In this document: in pieces, positions 6,152-6,403 of the stretch
Layout: the number at the start of each line of letters is the position of its first letter
Position numbering within the stretch: the stretch's first letter is position 1
NCBI GenBank assembly: GCA_025360685.1
Contig: JANYBR010000334.1
Span: 1-6,403, forward strand
Direction: 5' to 3'
DNA from: Pseudomonadota bacterium
GTDB lineage: Bacteria; Pseudomonadota; Alphaproteobacteria; Micropepsales; Micropepsaceae
DNA length: 6,403 nt
Notes under the pieces: generated by a model
What the model was told of the DNA's origin: nothing
The model's database searches: none
What the model saw: the letters and a program-made list of their open reading frames with translations, nothing else
Position numbers and translations under genes: made by a program

Positions 6152-6403
6152 TTGGATCGCCTGAAAGACAAGATTGCCGTCATCACCGGCGCGAGTTCCG
6201 GCATCGGACTCGGCACCGTGGAGTTGTTTGTCGCCGAAGGCGCGCGCGTTCTCGCCGCCGACATCCAGGATGACAAGGGCCGCGAGCTGGAACGGCGTTT
6301 CAACGGCCAGGTGAAATTCCAGCGCTGCGACGTCACGCAGGAGAGCGACATAAGTGCGACGATGCAGGCTGCCAAGGATTCATTCGGCGGCATCGACATC
6401 CTG
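6152..6403 (+). CDS. Short-chain dehydrogenase/reductase (SDR), 5' part only
   Basis: The frame from TTG 6152 is open to the window edge, giving 84 residues of an expected 250 or so. It begins MDRLKDKIAVITG. The classical SDR nucleotide-binding motif TGASSGIG is at 12-19. An acidic residue at the end of the second strand (D37 in VLAADIQ) favours NAD(H) over NADP(H). C-D60-V is the usual Asp that contacts the adenine ring, and FGGIDIL at 78-84 leads towards the NNAG motif, which lies outside. The family oxidises alcohols or reduces ketones on many substrates, so the substrate is unknown. The catalytic Ser-Tyr-Lys residues are not in view. A probable promoter and palindrome precede it, so it seems to be transcribed separately from the GST gene. 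Confidence 0.9.
   Translation, partial: MDRLKDKIAVITGASSGIGLGTVELFVAEGARVLAADIQDDKGRELERRFNGQVKFQRCDVTQESDISATMQAAKDSFGGIDIL

Noticed and set aside
6115..6399. A 94-codon minus-strand open frame over the SDR start
   Set aside because: It is antisense to the SDR coding region with its clear TGASSGIG motif, and shows no motif of its own.

Overview
The window is GC-rich DNA (roughly 60% or a little more by eye) with tight gene packing, GTG/TTG starts and four-base stop/start overlaps. Together with the families present (MelB-like transporters, a double TetR regulator, a Fax/metaxin-like GST, an SDR), this suggests an alphaproteobacterium, possibly a sphingomonad. That assignment is inference from gene style, not from a marker gene.

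Layout. Positions 1-51 hold the probable tail of an upstream gene. Positions 52-4234 (+) form a compact, translationally coupled operon. It holds two tandemly duplicated GPH/MelB-type MFS transporters (52-1551 and 1548-3017), joined by an ATGA overlap. They are followed, through a GTGA overlap, by an unusual 406-residue regulator carrying two complete TetR-type helix-turn-helix domains in one chain (3014-4234). A LysR-type regulator (5185-4265, -) converges on this operon with a 30-base gap. Divergent from it is a GST-fold protein of the Fax/metaxin-like group (GTG start at 5316, end 6020, +). A perfect 11-bp-arm inverted repeat (5181-5207) lies at this divergent junction and includes the LysR start codon. 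After a 131-base gap with a candidate promoter and a second palindrome (6104-6118) comes the 5' part of a short-chain dehydrogenase (6152 to the window edge, +), starting with TTG behind a strong Shine-Dalgarno sequence.

How the parts may work together. The operon probably imports one or two related small molecules (sugar, glycoside or another organic compound; the substrate cannot be read from sequence) under control of the linked double-TetR protein. The LysR protein probably regulates itself and the divergent GST gene through the 5181-5207 palindrome. The palindrome ahead of the SDR overlaps the -10 region and is a plausible TetR-type operator, perhaps for the double-TetR protein. The whole looks like an accessory catabolic or detoxification neighbourhood.

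The most unusual elements are the single-chain double TetR coupled to duplicated transporters, and the LysR start codon buried in a perfect palindrome with no Shine-Dalgarno sequence. No RNA gene, insertion sequence or CRISPR array was seen, and no stretch over 300 bases lacks a gene.
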